Shown here piece by piece: positions 1-12,618 of a DNA stretch of 64,000 bases; within the stretch, counting starts at the first letter, position 1, and each line of letters opens with the position of its first letter. The notes under the pieces are model-generated. The model did no database searches. It was given only the letters and a program-made list of their open reading frames with translations, and was not told where the DNA came from. The DNA is from Cercophora sp. LCS_1 (Eukaryota > Ascomycota > Sordariomycetes > Sordariales > Lasiosphaeriaceae), in assembly GCA_036250225.1 (NCBI GenBank), contig JAPZLL010000007.1, forward strand, positions 434,001 through 498,000, read 5' to 3'. Position numbers and translations under genes: made by a program.

Positions 1-391
1 AGTCGACGGCGCAATTCAGAGCTAGAAGATAGCGATTCGGCAAGAGGTCCTTCTCGGCCATGGCGAAGCTCATATCAAGCACGAGAATCATATGCCGGAT
101 GATTCCACGTTGTAATGGGGTCGTATCGCGCAAGAGTCGAAGTCGTTTCTCGTGTTCTATCAATCCTATGATGGAGATGCTGCCATCCTCCGTTTCGACG
201 CCTGTCTCCCATGACCGCTTCACGCTCTCCCAAGCTGCCTTGCCTTTTTGTTTTCCGCCTTTTCCTTTTGCGCCCTTTGCCGCTTTTGACCGCGTCCCGT
301 AGTTGCTGCTGTCTTGCCCCGCCGTCCCGCGATGGTCCATCAGGTCGTCGTCGGACATGTCGCCGACATATTCGCCGTCTGAGTCGGCCAT
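1..391 (-). CDS. SSL1: TFIIH core subunit Ssl1 (p44), 5' part, cut by window edge
   Basis: Read on the minus strand from the ATG at 391-389, an uninterrupted frame of 130 codons runs off the left edge. It opens with an acidic stretch, then a Lys/Gly-rich linker, then a block matching the Ssl1/p44 signature: a Trp-Glu-x-x-x-x-Arg-Ser-Trp motif, an RDTTPLQRGIIRHMILVLD core and the start of a von Willebrand A fold (LDMSFAM, the metal-site-like position), followed by EKDLLPNRYLL. In the known family this subunit sits in the TFIIH core, contacts the helicase Rad3/XPD and has C-terminal zinc fingers, which lie outside the window. It is divergent from the histidine kinase gene, with a 2.85-kb shared upstream region. 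No intron is needed in the visible part. Identity is firm from the vWA entry motif; only the N-terminal third or less is present. Confidence 0.93.
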   Translation of the reverse strand, partial: MADSDGEYVGDMSDDDLMDHRGTAGQDSSNYGTRSKAAKGAKGKGGKQKGKAAWESVKRSWETGVETEDGSISIIGLIEHEKRLRLLRDTTPLQRGIIRHMILVLDMSFAMAEKDLLPNRYLLALNCAVD

Positions 392-3243
392 GGTGCCAGT
401 TTGTGCAAGCACTTCTCCAGCCCAAGGTTATGGAGGTATCGCGATCGGTCAATTCGACAGGCAATAGAGTTTGTTGTGAGAACGTCGGTTGGCCGGGCTG
501 TGCAATGGAAAGAATTGGCGAGGCTTTGGAGAACAAAGGACGTTTTGTGTAGCCTCGCAGGGCCCCAGTTTTGCAGCCAATCGGGCAGTCGCAATCAACC
601 CCGCAGCAGGCGCCTTGGTATCCACACCATCAAGGAAGCATCTTCCTGGCTAGTCGTCGAAATCTCCCGACAGGTCACGACTTGTGCAACTCGGGAAGAA
701 ATCTTCAGCCAGCTTGGTGGTTTCTTCTACCGCCCAAGATGCTCAGCGCCAGGGCGCTGGGATGTGTCGTTTCTGCGAGAGCTTCTCACTTTCACCGGGT
801 CGTTGTCTTCCAATGGCCCGAGCACGTTTAGCGGTCCGTGCTAGGTCGGTCAACATTCCATCAAATTTAGGCTTCGAGTTCGGAAAAGGCAGGCAAACAG
901 TGCAAACGAAAGGAGTATCTAGAATCGCGTCGCAATGCGTGTGGCTTGAAATAATCACTCGAAAGCGCGGACACTTATTTGGCTAGAATTACGATTAAGT
1001 TGGGAGCTATCCTGGATTCGACACAGCCCAGCGGTTCGCGCATCTGCAAACGCGACCTGGAGATGAAGGACGCGTCGTGAAGGAGGTTGGCTCGGCCCGC
1101 ATGCATTTTGGAGATGCAACAGAGTCCCCTCCAGTTCAAACCCACAGCTTCGGGTCCCCACAGACGTCCCGTCTCGAATTCTTGGGCAGCAAGTAAAGTA
1201 CATTCACCAGCCGTCAATACAAAACCAACAAAACATTGAGTGTTGGAACCTAGCGGTGCGAGTTTGTTGCAAGTTTGTCGGTTTGTCAGGAAAAGGCATT
1301 TTCACATCTTGGAACCTTGGAGCGGGAGCCGACTTCCGGGCAACACGATTCGTCGACTGGCAAGCCGATGAGCGTTGCCAGCCTTCTGCCAGTGACAAAC
1401 CACGGCCCTCCTGGCAGGGGTCTCCTAGACCACATCCCTGACACCGATGACGTAGGTGCCCCAGCCCATCGAGAATTGAAGCGGGACCCTAATGTTGGTC
1501 ATGCGCAAAAGGGGATTTCCCACCATTTCCGTCTTCTGCGTGCCCGCATCGTCGTAGCGCAGCTACCGCTTCCCAACGGGCCATTGAGCCTTTCATTTCT
1601 GGCATCTGGGTCGCAGCCTCCCCTTTTGGCGGGTCCTTGCATGACATTTGAAATGGAACGTTTGGCACGGCGTTGAGGGCTTGTTACCGTGTGTGCTTCT
1701 CCAGACTCCGAGAAATATGACAGATCGCCGATCTCGTGGGAATCGGGGACTCGGGGCAGGGCAGCCATTCGGAGGGCGCATCCAAAACCGTCCTAATGAT
1801 TCACATGCTTAAACGCAGGCCACTATCAAGACGCTCCCCGAGGGATATTCAGGTCCCCTCAGGTCCTATACCACCCGCCCGTAGCGCCAGGGATGGCAGA
1901 TGGAACATCTCCCGCTCCCAAGACACAAATGGCTTCGTGACTTCTCAATGCGCCCACACTCTCGGATCAGACCCTTAATCAACAAGAAAGCGGATTTTAG
2001 CCAAGCCAGCCCCCCATATTAGATATCAAGATCTAAAGCAGTGTCATCCTGTCCCAGACCTGATTTCAATTTCCATCGGTTCATCGTCAGGAGACAAAGG
2101 TCAGGAGGCGACCTCAGAGGCCCTCTCACTAAGCCGGTCGAGCACCAAGCTCGCTAAAAGCCGGGGATCCGATCAGATTGATTGACGCCCGTTGACGGCA
2201 GGGCGGAGGGCAGAGTTGGAAGAGGAACAGGGAACAGGCCGGTCTTGGTGTCGGAGCCAACCAATGCACCCTTCTTTTGAACGAGGCCTGCGGGACACGC
2301 TTGAGCCCACACCGAAATCCAGGAAACCCCGCCGACGAAACCTGTCCGGCTTGACCCATCTTGGTAATTTTCCTGCTGCTGGGCTCCCGCAGCACCAGAG
2401 CTCCAAACTGATGGCAGAGCATCAGGCGCGTGTCTTTTAAAGAAAGGTTGTTTGTCAATTTGTGCCTGTCGAGGAAGGAGCAATTCGCTGGGCGCCGAGA
2501 GTGGAGGTTTGGAGGGCTCGCGCGTTTCTCAGCTCGCCGCCGCCGTGCGCGAACACAACGTCATAGTCCCCCCTTTTTTTTTTTAGGAATTTGGGGGGCG
2601 TTTGCCAACTTTCAAACACGTCCGCCCACGCGGGTTCATCCACTCTCTCCCGATCCTCTAAATCCTAACCCACCTTTTAGGCTCACAGCACAGCACAGCA
2701 CACACACACACCCTCACATCACCCGTCACCACCGCATACCCGTGTGCTCCCTCCTGACGGCCTACCGCCCAAGCTGCCCCTGCCTCGCCTTGCCTTGCCT
2801 GGCCGGCCCGCCAACTCGTTTGGTCTTGCGTGCGTGCTGGCTTGCGCTTGTCCGATCTAACATTCTAACATTCTAACCGTCAAACGACAGAGGCTGGCAG
2901 TCCACAAGACGCATCCTTCAACCTCACAGTCTTCCAATCCCCAAGCGCCTGCACGATCTCGTTTGTGCCTCTCACGCGACGCCTCACCGGGTTTGCGACG
3001 CCACGTCCAGCCCTCTCGTTGCCTACGTCGTCCGGCCGCCCGCATCGACGTCATTGAAGCCGCTCGCGGCTTGTCAGGCAAAGTGCGAAGGGAGCCTGAC
3101 TTCTTCCGTGGCGATTCGACCACCAAACCGTTGGAATTAGAGACTGGCTGCATTTTGGTTCTCAACGCCGACAGTTATTTGCTCAGGGTCGTCTGGTGAT
3201 GCCGGGTCGCCGTCCCGGGTGATCGTCGCCACCCGGAGAACAA
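392..3243. other. Intergenic / 5' leader region between SSL1 and the histidine kinase
   Basis: No frame here looks like a protein on either strand. The part next to the kinase is pyrimidine-rich with a T-run near 2574-2584 and a CA repeat at 2684-2712, as often seen in long leaders of fungal signalling genes. Short ATG-started frames close to the kinase start (for example 2963-3199) could act as upstream ORFs, but nothing in their sequence supports a product. Confidence 0.5.
2684..2712. repeat. CAGCA/CA simple repeat
   Basis: Three CAGCA units pass into a pure CA run. It lies about 530 bp upstream of the histidine kinase start in a pyrimidine-rich leader. Confidence 0.8.
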
Positions 3244-6200
3244 ATGACGAGCGGTGTCGAGAGCGGGAGAGGGTCTGAGCCGCTCAGTGCCTCCGTATCC
3301 GACCCCCACCGGGCGCCCAAGAAAAAGGCCATTGCCTTCAGGGACGACACTAGGGCTGCATCTCCGCCCAGGGACCACGTGGCAGACCAAGGGGTCCAAC
3401 ACTTTCCAGCCGATGAGCCTGGGCAGCGGCGCTCCACGGAAAAGCATGGCCAGGGCAGGATGGAGAGCTCAGTGGAAATGGACGCAGGGAGCGCCCAAAG
3501 GCAGCTGAGCCAGTATCGTGAGGACCTTGCCCGCCAGATGGAGAGGAGGGAGTTGTCGGTTCGGGGGACACCCCTGGCTCCGTCAGGTCCCTCTCGTGTT
3601 TCCCCCATACAGGAGGAGACGTCGGCCTCGCCACCCTTTCAACCCGACTCGGAGCCCACGACAACGTCAACAGAGTCTGGAAACACGGTCAGGGGAGGGG
3701 CCACGCCTGGCCCAGCCACTGCCAGGACGCCATCATACCCCTTTCCGCCCATGACCTCCCCCAGCTTTATGCCGTCCTCTTTCCACCAACCATTCACGAC
3801 GCTTTCCCCCACTTCGGCACCTCTAAAGCCCATTCAGACCACGTTTGACGCATCCCGGGGTCACGATAATATTCTCTCTAACCCTTCTACTCCAGCTTCC
3901 ACCATGACGTTTCTTCCTCCAGGTCATGCGTGCCCGCCAGAACAACTCGAATTTCCATCACCCAACCTTTACGACATGACGCTTATGCTCACTGCGGAGC
4001 CCGGTCTGGACGCCTGGTGGCATACCGTCGTCCAGATCATGGTGGAAGTCTACAAGGCCGAGCGGGTAACCCTGGCTGTGCCAGCAGACTCGACCGACGT
4101 TGAGAACGTTCCATGGGGTCAAAAGGCCACCTACAACGCCCACCGCGAGGATGATTTGAGCATGAGGTATTTGGCAAGGGGTTCAAGCCTGATTCCGAGC
4201 AGTACGGACGAGCCCGACGTTTCCTCTCACAGCGAGGAGCCGCCGAAGCAAAAAACACCGACACGCCCCGGCTTGCCTAGCAGGCACTCGTTTACTTCCT
4301 ATGAGGATAGGGTTGGCAAAAGTGCCGCATCGGATCGCATCCCGGCTAGCTTGCGAAGACCTGCCATGCCGCGAAGCAAGACGACTCACCCTGGAACCTC
4401 CACCGAGCATGGCTACGGCGACGATAAGGCCAGTCACTCGGGCTTGAACCAGAGAGCTCTCGAGGAACATGACGCCCTGGAGGAACAGCAAAACATCCCG
4501 AGCTGGGAAGTACCCATCACCTCGCAGCGGGAAGGTCAGGGCAAGGTTCTGGACGTTTTGCAGGCGTTGGACTACGAAGCCGACCCGCTCATAGATCATA
4601 ACGGGGTTGTCCGTGTGTTGGAGCGAGGTCGAGTTGTTGCCCTGACCCGAACATACCCCTATCTTGGGCCGACGTCCAACGAGACCAAGCCCGGCCAGGT
4701 CAACACAGCCCCTTGCAGTGGCTCGCCTGACAGTGGGCGCAAGAGACTTCGAAGGCCTAGATCTGATTCGACATCGAAGCTGTCCACCATCCTTGGGAGT
4801 GCCAAGCTGCCACCGGGCCCCGGCCGGACCGCAAAAGGTCAGGCTGTGGACAAGAAACTCGGCGGGATCGCTTCTCGAATGGACGAATATCACCCGCAGC
4901 CCGTCACTCCTCGATATGAAGAATACGAACAAGCGCCTCCATCTCCTTGGTCACAGTCGCCGGCTCCGTCTCCAGCAGTACGAGCCGACCCCGCAGAGAA
5001 CCCCTTTTTCACTGACGCCATGGTCGATGAAGAGTCATTCAATCCGTCACCGGCCCCTACCGATTACTCGGCAATGAAGCCTCCGGAGGCGATTGGAATT
5101 GACAATTCCTGGACTGTGCTACACATACCCCTGGCGCACGTCCTTTTGTCGAAACCAACGCCAACCTTTAAGCTGGACACGGCGTTTATGGAACGGAGGA
5201 TGTCAGCACGGGGCAAAGGCGGCGATGCATCCCCAGTCATTGATCATTCCGCGGAGCCAGCACCCAAAAGAAAACACGCCCCCATCGCGATCCTGTCAAT
5301 TCTCAGCCCGATTATACCATATCCTTCTAATCTCCGTCACTCCCTTGAGCACCTCGCGCCCCATCTGGCCACTTCTTTCTCGTTATGCAGGCACTATACC
5401 AATCTGGAGATCGAGCTGAACGGCTTGCAAAAGAGGAGGCCGCAGACAGCAGGATTCGGAGCCCTTGGTCCAGATGGTCGCCCACTCGCCGATCCGACGG
5501 CCCTCGCTTCCCTTGGGTACTTCCCCGCCGAGGACACCCTTTCCCGCGGGTCAATGGGCGGCAGTATCACCAGTCCCAGCGATTACTCTGGTCCTTCCCG
5601 CAGCGCCGCAGGTTCTCCTTCTGGAACACCCAATTGGGATCCTTCAGCGCTTGGGTTCATCATGGAAAGGCGGGCGACATCCTCCAGCCCTGCTCCCGTC
5701 GGAGGTGACAGCTATTTCAACACAAAGCCCAAGGCCAGTTCGGGTGGCGGTGGACAACGCACCCGGCGCAACTCTAAGGAAAGCACGACTGCTGAGAAAC
5801 GATCATCACTGAGGCTATCAAGCAGTAAAGGACAGCTCCAGGACACTGTTCTCTTGAGCCCTGGGGTTGCTGAGCCACAGGGCAATGCTGAATCTCTGCG
5901 CCGAAGCCTAGACGATCCATCACCGACCACTTCCCAGCAAAAGCGAACTACATCAAAGGAGCTCAAGGATCAAGTTCAGTCCTCAAACCCCGAAGATGGG
6001 CAAGTCGGTGCCTTGGCGCTGAAGAAACCAGCCGGGCACGGTGCCGCGGTTCAACACAAGCATACACAACTGCATTCTTATGGTGCCGACTTTGCATCCA
6101 CGTTCCAGTCTCTCACCCCCAGCGCAACGATTGGCAAGCCACCACAACCAGGGACGCCTTCACGAAGCGGATCTGTATCCCAGGGTGAAATGACGCCGCC

Positions 6201-9200
6201 ATCGGACAAGCTCAAGGGTCTCATTCTCGACTCCCTACCTGCCCATGTCTTCGTTGCTTTGCCACAGACTGGCGAGATCGTGTGGGTGAACAGCCGGTTC
6301 CTGACTTACCGAGGACAGAGTTCGGGTGATCTAGCAGCAGACCCGTGGGGAAGCATCCATCCCGACGACAGGGATGAGTACCTGCGTGCCTGGAGTCTGT
6401 CGGTAAGGACAGGAGAGCAATTTTCCAGGACGGTCAGAATCCGGCGCTTTGATGGAGCGTACAGGTGGTTTTACGCGAGGGCAGTCGCCTCAAAGGACAG
6501 ACGAGGCGTCATCTTGCAGTTCCTCGGGTCCTACATGGACATCCACGACCAACATATCGCCGAACTTCGAGCAGCGCGACAGGAGGAAATCGAGGTATCC
6601 GAGGCTAAACATCGTCTCCTCGCCAACCTCATCCCGCAGATCATCTTCACCGCCACAGAGGACGAAGGCATCACGTTTGCAAACGAGCAGTGGCTGTCGT
6701 ACACTGGGCAGAGCTTTGAAGACGTTCTTGGTGTCGGCTTCATGGACTATGTGTATCCCGATGATCTTGCCAAGTGCCGTGTCCCGACAGAGAAGGCTCC
6801 GTCACCCCTGACAAAACCTGCGTCGAAGGGACACGGCTACTCGTCGTCTCTCAGCAAGGGCCCCTCGTCTCCTGGCATGTTCGCAACTCTATCCCACGAC
6901 AGTGCTGGGAGGGCAGCTCCCACATCCCTTTCGAGGAACAACAGCTCCAGCGCTGGTTCTGCTTACGATCTCCCAAGCGCTAATCTAACCGAACTTGCCA
7001 AGAAGGGTGTCATAAGAGTCTCCACCGATAGCAACGGTCGACTTTCGTACACCACAGAAATACGGCTACGTTCTAAGAGCGGCGAGTACCGGTGGCATCT
7101 AGTGCGGTGCGTCGAGATTGACAACGTTGATTTTGGCAATGGGGCAAGCTCGTATTTTGGATCGGCCACGGATATCAACGATCTGAAGTTGCTGGAGACA
7201 AAGCTGAAGGAGGCCATGGAGTCCAAGGGTCGCTTCCTGAGCAATATGTCACACGAAATCAGAACACCTCTTATTGGCATCTCGGGCATGGTCAGCTTCC
7301 TGCAAGACACAACGCTCAACGAAGAGCAAAGAGACTACACCAACACGATCCAAACCAGTGCGAGCTCCCTTCTCATGATCATTAACGACATTCTTGATCT
7401 CTCCAAGGTCGACGCAGGTATGATGAAACTCAACTACGAATGGTTCCACACTCGTTCACTTATTGAGGATGTTAACGAGCTGGTGTCGACCATGGCGATT
7501 GCAAAGCGTCTGGAGCTCAACTATGTGGTCGAGAGGGATGTTCCGGCTTGGGTCAAGGGAGACAGGGTCCGGATCCGCCAAGTGCTACTCAACGTCATTG
7601 GCAACGCAATCAAGTTCACCAACCAAGGGGAAGTGTTTAGCCACTGTAAGGTCACGGTTCCGGAGAACGGCGAGCTTGGCGAGAACGAGATCATGCTGGA
7701 ATTCTCCATCATCGACACCGGCAGGGGCTTCACCAAAGAGGAGGCCGACTTGATTTTCAAGCCCTTTAGCCAAATCGATGGAAGTAGTACCCGACAGCAC
7801 GGAGGTAGCGGATTGGGTTTGGTCATCTCTCGGCAGCTGGCTGAACTCCACGGCGGCTGGATGACAGGAACAGCAGTTCCCGGCGAAGGTTCGACGTTTA
7901 CCTTTACGGCGAAGTTTGGTCTCCCTACCCCCGACGATCATCCAGACTTGACAGCACCTCCCCAACCAACCCCAGCTGTCGAGCCCACAATCCCTGGATA
8001 TCCTCTGCGGAGGACACCTACCACAAGCCCATCCGCGACAGACCCTGGTAGCATCCGGTCTCCGGCAGGTGTTTCTAGCGGAAGCTCAGACATGTCGATG
8101 CATTCGGGTCGTACTTCCGTAGCTGAGCGCTCCTCCATGTCATCGGTCAACTACGGCCTTGTACGGTTCAGCGAAGCGGCACGTGCGAGCGGGCAGGATC
8201 TCTCACAGATGAAGCTCGAGATGCCTTCAGGACGGAGTTCACCTGGCTCTGTGCCAACGGGCAGCCAGGAGACCCTCCCGGGCGGTGTGGGTGAAGCTAA
8301 AAGCGACCTCCGCCCCCCGATGTACTCGATCCTCGTAATCTGCCCGCAAACACACAGTCGAGAAGCAACAACCAAGCATATCGAGATGACGCTGCCAAGC
8401 GACATTCCGCATCAGATCACGGCGCTGTCTTCGGTCCAGGAGGCCAAGCGCTTAATTGGCGGAGAAGATCCTGTCCTGTTTACCCACGTTGTCGTCAACC
8501 TGCAGTCTCCCGAAGAGATGATCAACTTGATGGATGAGATCATGCGGTCTCCTATGATGGGAAGATCAACAATCCTGGTCCTCTCTGATTCTGTCCAGCG
8601 TCAGGCGGTTATGAAGCTTGTGGCGGGGACGAAGCACGAGGACATACTGTCGGAAAACCGAGTGTCGTATATCTACAAGCCTGTCAAGCCGTCGCGCTTT
8701 GCTGTCATCTTCGACCCGGCCAAGGAGCGCGATCTCAGCATCGACCGGAACAGGTCAACAGCGGAGCAGCTCGTTGAGCACCAGAAGAAGAGCTACCATG
8801 ACATGGAACAGCGCATGGGCAACAAGGGATACAAGGTTCTGTTGGTTGAGGACAATCCTGTGAACCAGAAAGTGTTGCAAAAGTACCTAAGGAAAGTCGG
8901 CCTGGAAGTAGAGCTGGCCGCAGACGGAGCCGAGTGCACGGAACGGGTGTTTTCAAAGGATCATGGCTACTATGCCCTGATTCTGGTAAGTTTCCTTCGC
9001 TCTGAGCCGCTTCTGTAAGCCAGGTGCTGACAGTTTTCCAGTGTGATCTCCATATGCCACGCAAGGACGGTTATCAGGCCTGTCGCGAGATTCGCGAATG
9101 GGAGGCCAAGAAAGGATTCAGTCCGATGCCCATCATCGCACTGTCAGCAAATGTTATGAGTGACGTGCAGGAGAAGTGTGTTGCGGCGGGATTCAACGAC

Positions 9201-9260
9201 TATGTCACGAAACCGGTCGATTTCATCGACTTGAGCAATACGCTGCTCAATTTTTTCTGA
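3244..9260 (+). CDS. Hybrid histidine kinase with two PAS domains, a degenerate receiver and a C-terminal receiver
   Basis: Two exons (3244-8985, 9042-9260) give 1986 residues; the intron has a GTAAGT donor and a CAG-type acceptor and is phase 0. Order: a long disordered Ser/Pro-rich N-terminus; a possible split GAF-like segment (about residues 240-290 and 620-725); PAS 1 (about 988-1100); PAS 2 (about 1120-1315, with a Ser-rich insertion); HisKA with the H-box SHEIRTPL (His1337); HATPase with the N-box NVIGNAIKFT, DTGRG, FKPFSQID and GGSGLGL; a receiver-like fold at about 1693-1833 lacking the acidic residues; and a true receiver (about 1862-1986) with VEDNP, phosphoacceptor Asp1916 in CDLHMP and the VTKP lysine. 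By family knowledge it autophosphorylates on His, passes phosphate to the Asp and then to an HPt protein feeding the HOG-type relay. The PAS pair suggests a cytosolic sensor; no membrane segment is visible. I cannot fix the fungal HHK class or the signal. Confidence 0.95.
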
Positions 9261-9982
9261 CGAGGAAGAAGGGGGTGCACGGCAACAGGTACACAACAAT
9301 ATGTTGTTAATTTTTTGTCCTTGTTTCAGCGGAGGGAGACACAGTATGGAGCAAAGCAGCATTGAACAGGCGTCCACTTGATATGGGGCAAAAAGGGAAA
9401 CACGGGAACGAGAGAAAGATTTGCCTAGGTTTGGTGTTGTTTAAATTCCCCCCTTTGGTTTCTCGGCGAAGGTGGTGTGGCGACGAGTGGTAGGTACTTA
9501 CATAGCTAACGGGGGTTATTGGAAAGAAGAATTCATGCTGAGTTGACGAGTCTATGATCGAGCAAAGCGAAGCTGCTCCTTTTGTTGATTAAGTTTCCGC
9601 AGGATGCTCTTCTCCTCGATCGGGAGTTGGGACGTCCCTTGAGCTGTTATAATTGAGTGCTAAGAATCCCTTTAGGGGTTGGAAGGCCGTTGGCGATAGG
9701 TGTCTTTGTGTCTGCCCCGCCATTCCCGGTGGAGGTGGAATGTTGTTCCGACCACAGCTCGGGGGTTGGACCCACTTTTTGGAGCTTTGGAGCTGGGGAT
9801 CTGAACTTTTCGGGGCCCGCATCCCACCTTGAAAGCTGCCTGCGAAGAGACCGCACCAACGTAGACCACCACGTCCCACCGCCTTTCCGCGTCTCACGAC
9901 CAGTCCAACACCTGCCGTTCCCGAGTACGTGTGTTTATTTGAACGCCACACCAAATACGAGTCTCAGGAAAACACCGACAAG
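9261..9982. other. 3' region of the kinase and promoter of CCT3
   Basis: No coding potential seen. The first part is the histidine kinase 3' region (T-rich around 9309-9330). The rest is upstream sequence of the CCT3 gene without a distinct motif that I can name. Confidence 0.5.
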
Positions 9983-11951
9983 ATGCAGGCGCCTGTGCTG
10001 GTGATGAGTGCGTTTGGCCCCTCCTTTTTATTCTTCCCCGCGACGGGACCCTGGGACCCTGGCTAATGGTAGATGGTTTGAGATAGATACCAACAGTGGT
10101 GAGAGGCAGACTGGGCGCAAAGCCCAGCTGTCTAACATCGCCGCTGCCAAAACGTAAGTACACACACACCGCGACCGCTACCCCTCCCCCGCCTTGGTGA
10201 TGGTGGAAGCTAATGCTGGGCAAACAGTGTCGCCGATATTATCAGGTCATGTCTCGGCCCCAAGGCCATGCTCAAGATGTTGCTCGACCCCATGGGCGGT
10301 ATCGTCCTCACAAACGACGGCCACGCCATCCTGCGCGAGATCGAGGTGTCGCACCCGGCGGCCAAGAGCATGATCGAGCTGAGCCGGACACAGGACGAGG
10401 AGGTGGGCGATGGTACTACGACTGTTATTATTCTGGGTGAGCATGACACGAGGTGATAACGAACGGTATTTAAGGGGCTAACAGTCGTGTTCTAGCCGGT
10501 GAGATCCTCGCGCAAGCCCTCCCCCAGCTCGAGCGCAACATCCACCCCGTCATCATCATCTCGGCCTTCAAGCGCGCGCTCAAGGACGCCCTGCAGATCG
10601 TCGAAGACATCTCCCTCCCCATCGATATCAACGATGACAAGGCCATGTCGCAGCTCATCTCGTCCTCCATCGGCACAAAGTTTGTCTCGCGCTGGTCGCA
10701 GCTGATGTGCAGTCTGGCCCTCAAGGCCGTGCGCACCGTGGCGTGGGAAGTGGGCAATGGCAAGCGCGAGGTTGACATCAAGCGCTATGCGCGTATCGAA
10801 AAGGTGCCTGGCGGCGAGATCGAGGACAGTCGCGTGCTGGACGGAGTCATGCTCAACAAGGATATCACACACCCCAAGATGCGGCGCAAGATCGAGAACC
10901 CCCGCATCATTTTGCTGGACTGCCCCCTCGAGTACAAGAAGGGCGAGTCGCAGACCAATATTGAGATCAGCAAGGAGGAGGACTGGAACAGGATTCTGCA
11001 GATCGAGGAGGAGCAGGTCAAGGCCATGTGCGAGCACATCCTGGCGTTGAACCCGGATCTTGTCATCACAGAAAAGGGTGTCTCAGGTACGTGGGTTGCT
11101 GAGGGTTTCTATAATAGTGGCTGACATGGTACAGATCTCGCACAACATTACCTAATGAAGTCCAACGTCACGGCTCTCCGACGTGTGCGCAAAACCGACA
11201 ATAACCGGATAGCAAGAGCGACAGGCGCCACCATTGTGAACCGGGTGGAGGATCTTCAAGAATCCGACGTGGGCACCAAGTGCGGTCTGTTCGAGATCGA
11301 GAAGATTGGCGACGAGTACTTCACCTTCCTCACAAAGTGCACCACGCCCAAGGCGTGCACGGTCCTCCTCAGGGGGCCATCCAAGGATGTGCTCAACGAG
11401 ATTGAGCGGAATCTGCAGGACGCCATGGGCGTGGCGCGCAACGTCATGTTCCATCCTAGACTATCGCCTGGTGGCGGTGCCACCGAAATGGCCGTGTCGG
11501 TCAGGTTAGCGCAGATGGCGAAGAGCATCGAGGGCGTTCAGCAATGGCCGTACAAGGCCGTGGCTGAGGCGCTCGAGGTTATCCCACGGACCCTGATCCA
11601 GAACGCCGGCAAGTCGCCTGTCAGGGTGCTCACAGACCTGCGGGCCAAGCACGCCGAGGGCAAGAGCTCATGGGGCATCAACGGCGACACGGGCGTGCTG
11701 GTGGACATGAAGGAGTATGGTGTCTGGGAGCCCGAGGCCATCAAGGTGCAGAGTCTGAAGACGGCGATCGAGGTATGTTGTTCCAACTTGATGCGTTTAG
11801 CAGTGTTTTGCTATTTCTGAGCGAAAAAAAAAAAAAAAAATATACTAACCCAAACCAGGCCGCCTGTCTCTTGTTGAGAGTGGACGATATTTGCAGCGCC
11901 CGAAAGGCGCAGCCGGGCGTCGGCACCGGCGGCGGTGGCACCGACGAGTAG
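9983..11951 (+). CDS. CCT3: T-complex protein 1 subunit gamma (CCT3) of the cytosolic chaperonin
   Basis: Six exons (9983-10007, 10087-10153, 10228-10436, 10496-11086, 11135-11772, 11859-11951) join in frame to 540 residues, the normal length for CCT gamma. The start MQAPVLVMN is the family's conserved N-terminus; it is split after eight codons by the first intron. Group II chaperonin signatures are intact: LGPKAMLKMLLDP and the ATP-site GDGTT in the equatorial domain, and SPGGGATEM near the C-terminal half. The protein is one of eight subunits of the TRiC/CCT double ring that folds actin and tubulin. The tail is Gly-rich (GTGGGGTDE). It is convergent with the DUF1168 gene, 88 bp apart. Confidence 0.97.
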
Positions 11952-12039
11952 AGTTAATAAAAGTAGAAGGACGGATAGAAAAACCAGACGATCCGCATCT
12001 GTAAACGCTAGACAATCCTTGTGCTCCAAGGGCCATTCT

Positions 12040-12618
12040 TCAATCATCGTCATGAATCACCAGTCCCTGCCCCTCCGCAACCACGGGTACCACTTTGCCA
12101 TCACCATTCTTGTCTTCGCCATCTTTCCCCTCCTCATCCCGTTTCCCAACCTCTCGTCTCACCACCCCCGTCCCCGTCCCCTTCACCGGTCCACTCATAT
12201 CCTTCTTCCCCTTCCCCCTATTCTTCTTCTTCTCCCTCTTCTCCCTATTCTTCCTCGTCCTCTCCTCATCTTTCTGTTCCCTCTCCCTTCTCGCCTTTTC
12301 AAACTCCTCCGCCTCCTTTTCCTTTGCAACTTCCTCGTCCATTTGCCTCAGCCGTTCGTACTCGCGCCGTCGAGCGGCCTTGTAGACGTGGAACTCGCCT
12401 GATCCGGCGCCCGCCGAGGAGCCTTGGACGTTGGTTACGATCTCGGGTGGCGCAGCGAGTTTTTTGGTTGGGCCCCCGATGGGCGGGATTTTAATCTCGG
12501 TTTCGGGGTGCGCGAAGAGGTGGGAGAGGTGCGAGGCTTGGGTGGATGTTGGTGAGAGGGCGCGTTTTTTGCGGGGGCGATGGGAGGAGGGGTCCGTTTT
12601 TGTTGGGAGAGATGCCAT
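12040..12618 (-). CDS. PRKRIP1-like DUF1168 protein (spliceosome-associated)
   Basis: A single-exon frame of 192 residues from the ATG at 12618. The open frame extends upstream to 12957, but the extension is His/Thr/Pro-rich and unlike the family, so MASLPTKTD is taken as the start. The diagnostic DUF1168 core is present: PPEIVTNVQGSSAGAGSGEF followed by HVYKAARRREYERL. Next come a charged coiled coil (about 105-160) rich in Glu/Lys/Arg and an Arg/Lys tract typical of a nuclear protein. The animal relative PRKRIP1 is a component of active spliceosomes, where its long helix bridges subunits; a splicing role here is inferred from homology. A GATAAG cluster lies about 200 bp upstream. Confidence 0.9.
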   Translation of the reverse strand: MASLPTKTDPSSHRPRKKRALSPTSTQASHLSHLFAHPETEIKIPPIGGPTKKLAAPPEIVTNVQGSSAGAGSGEFHVYKAARRREYERLRQMDEEVAKEKEAEEFEKARREREQKDEERTRKNREKREKKKNRGKGKKDMSGPVKGTGTGVVRREVGKRDEEGKDGEDKNGDGKVVPVVAEGQGLVIHDDD

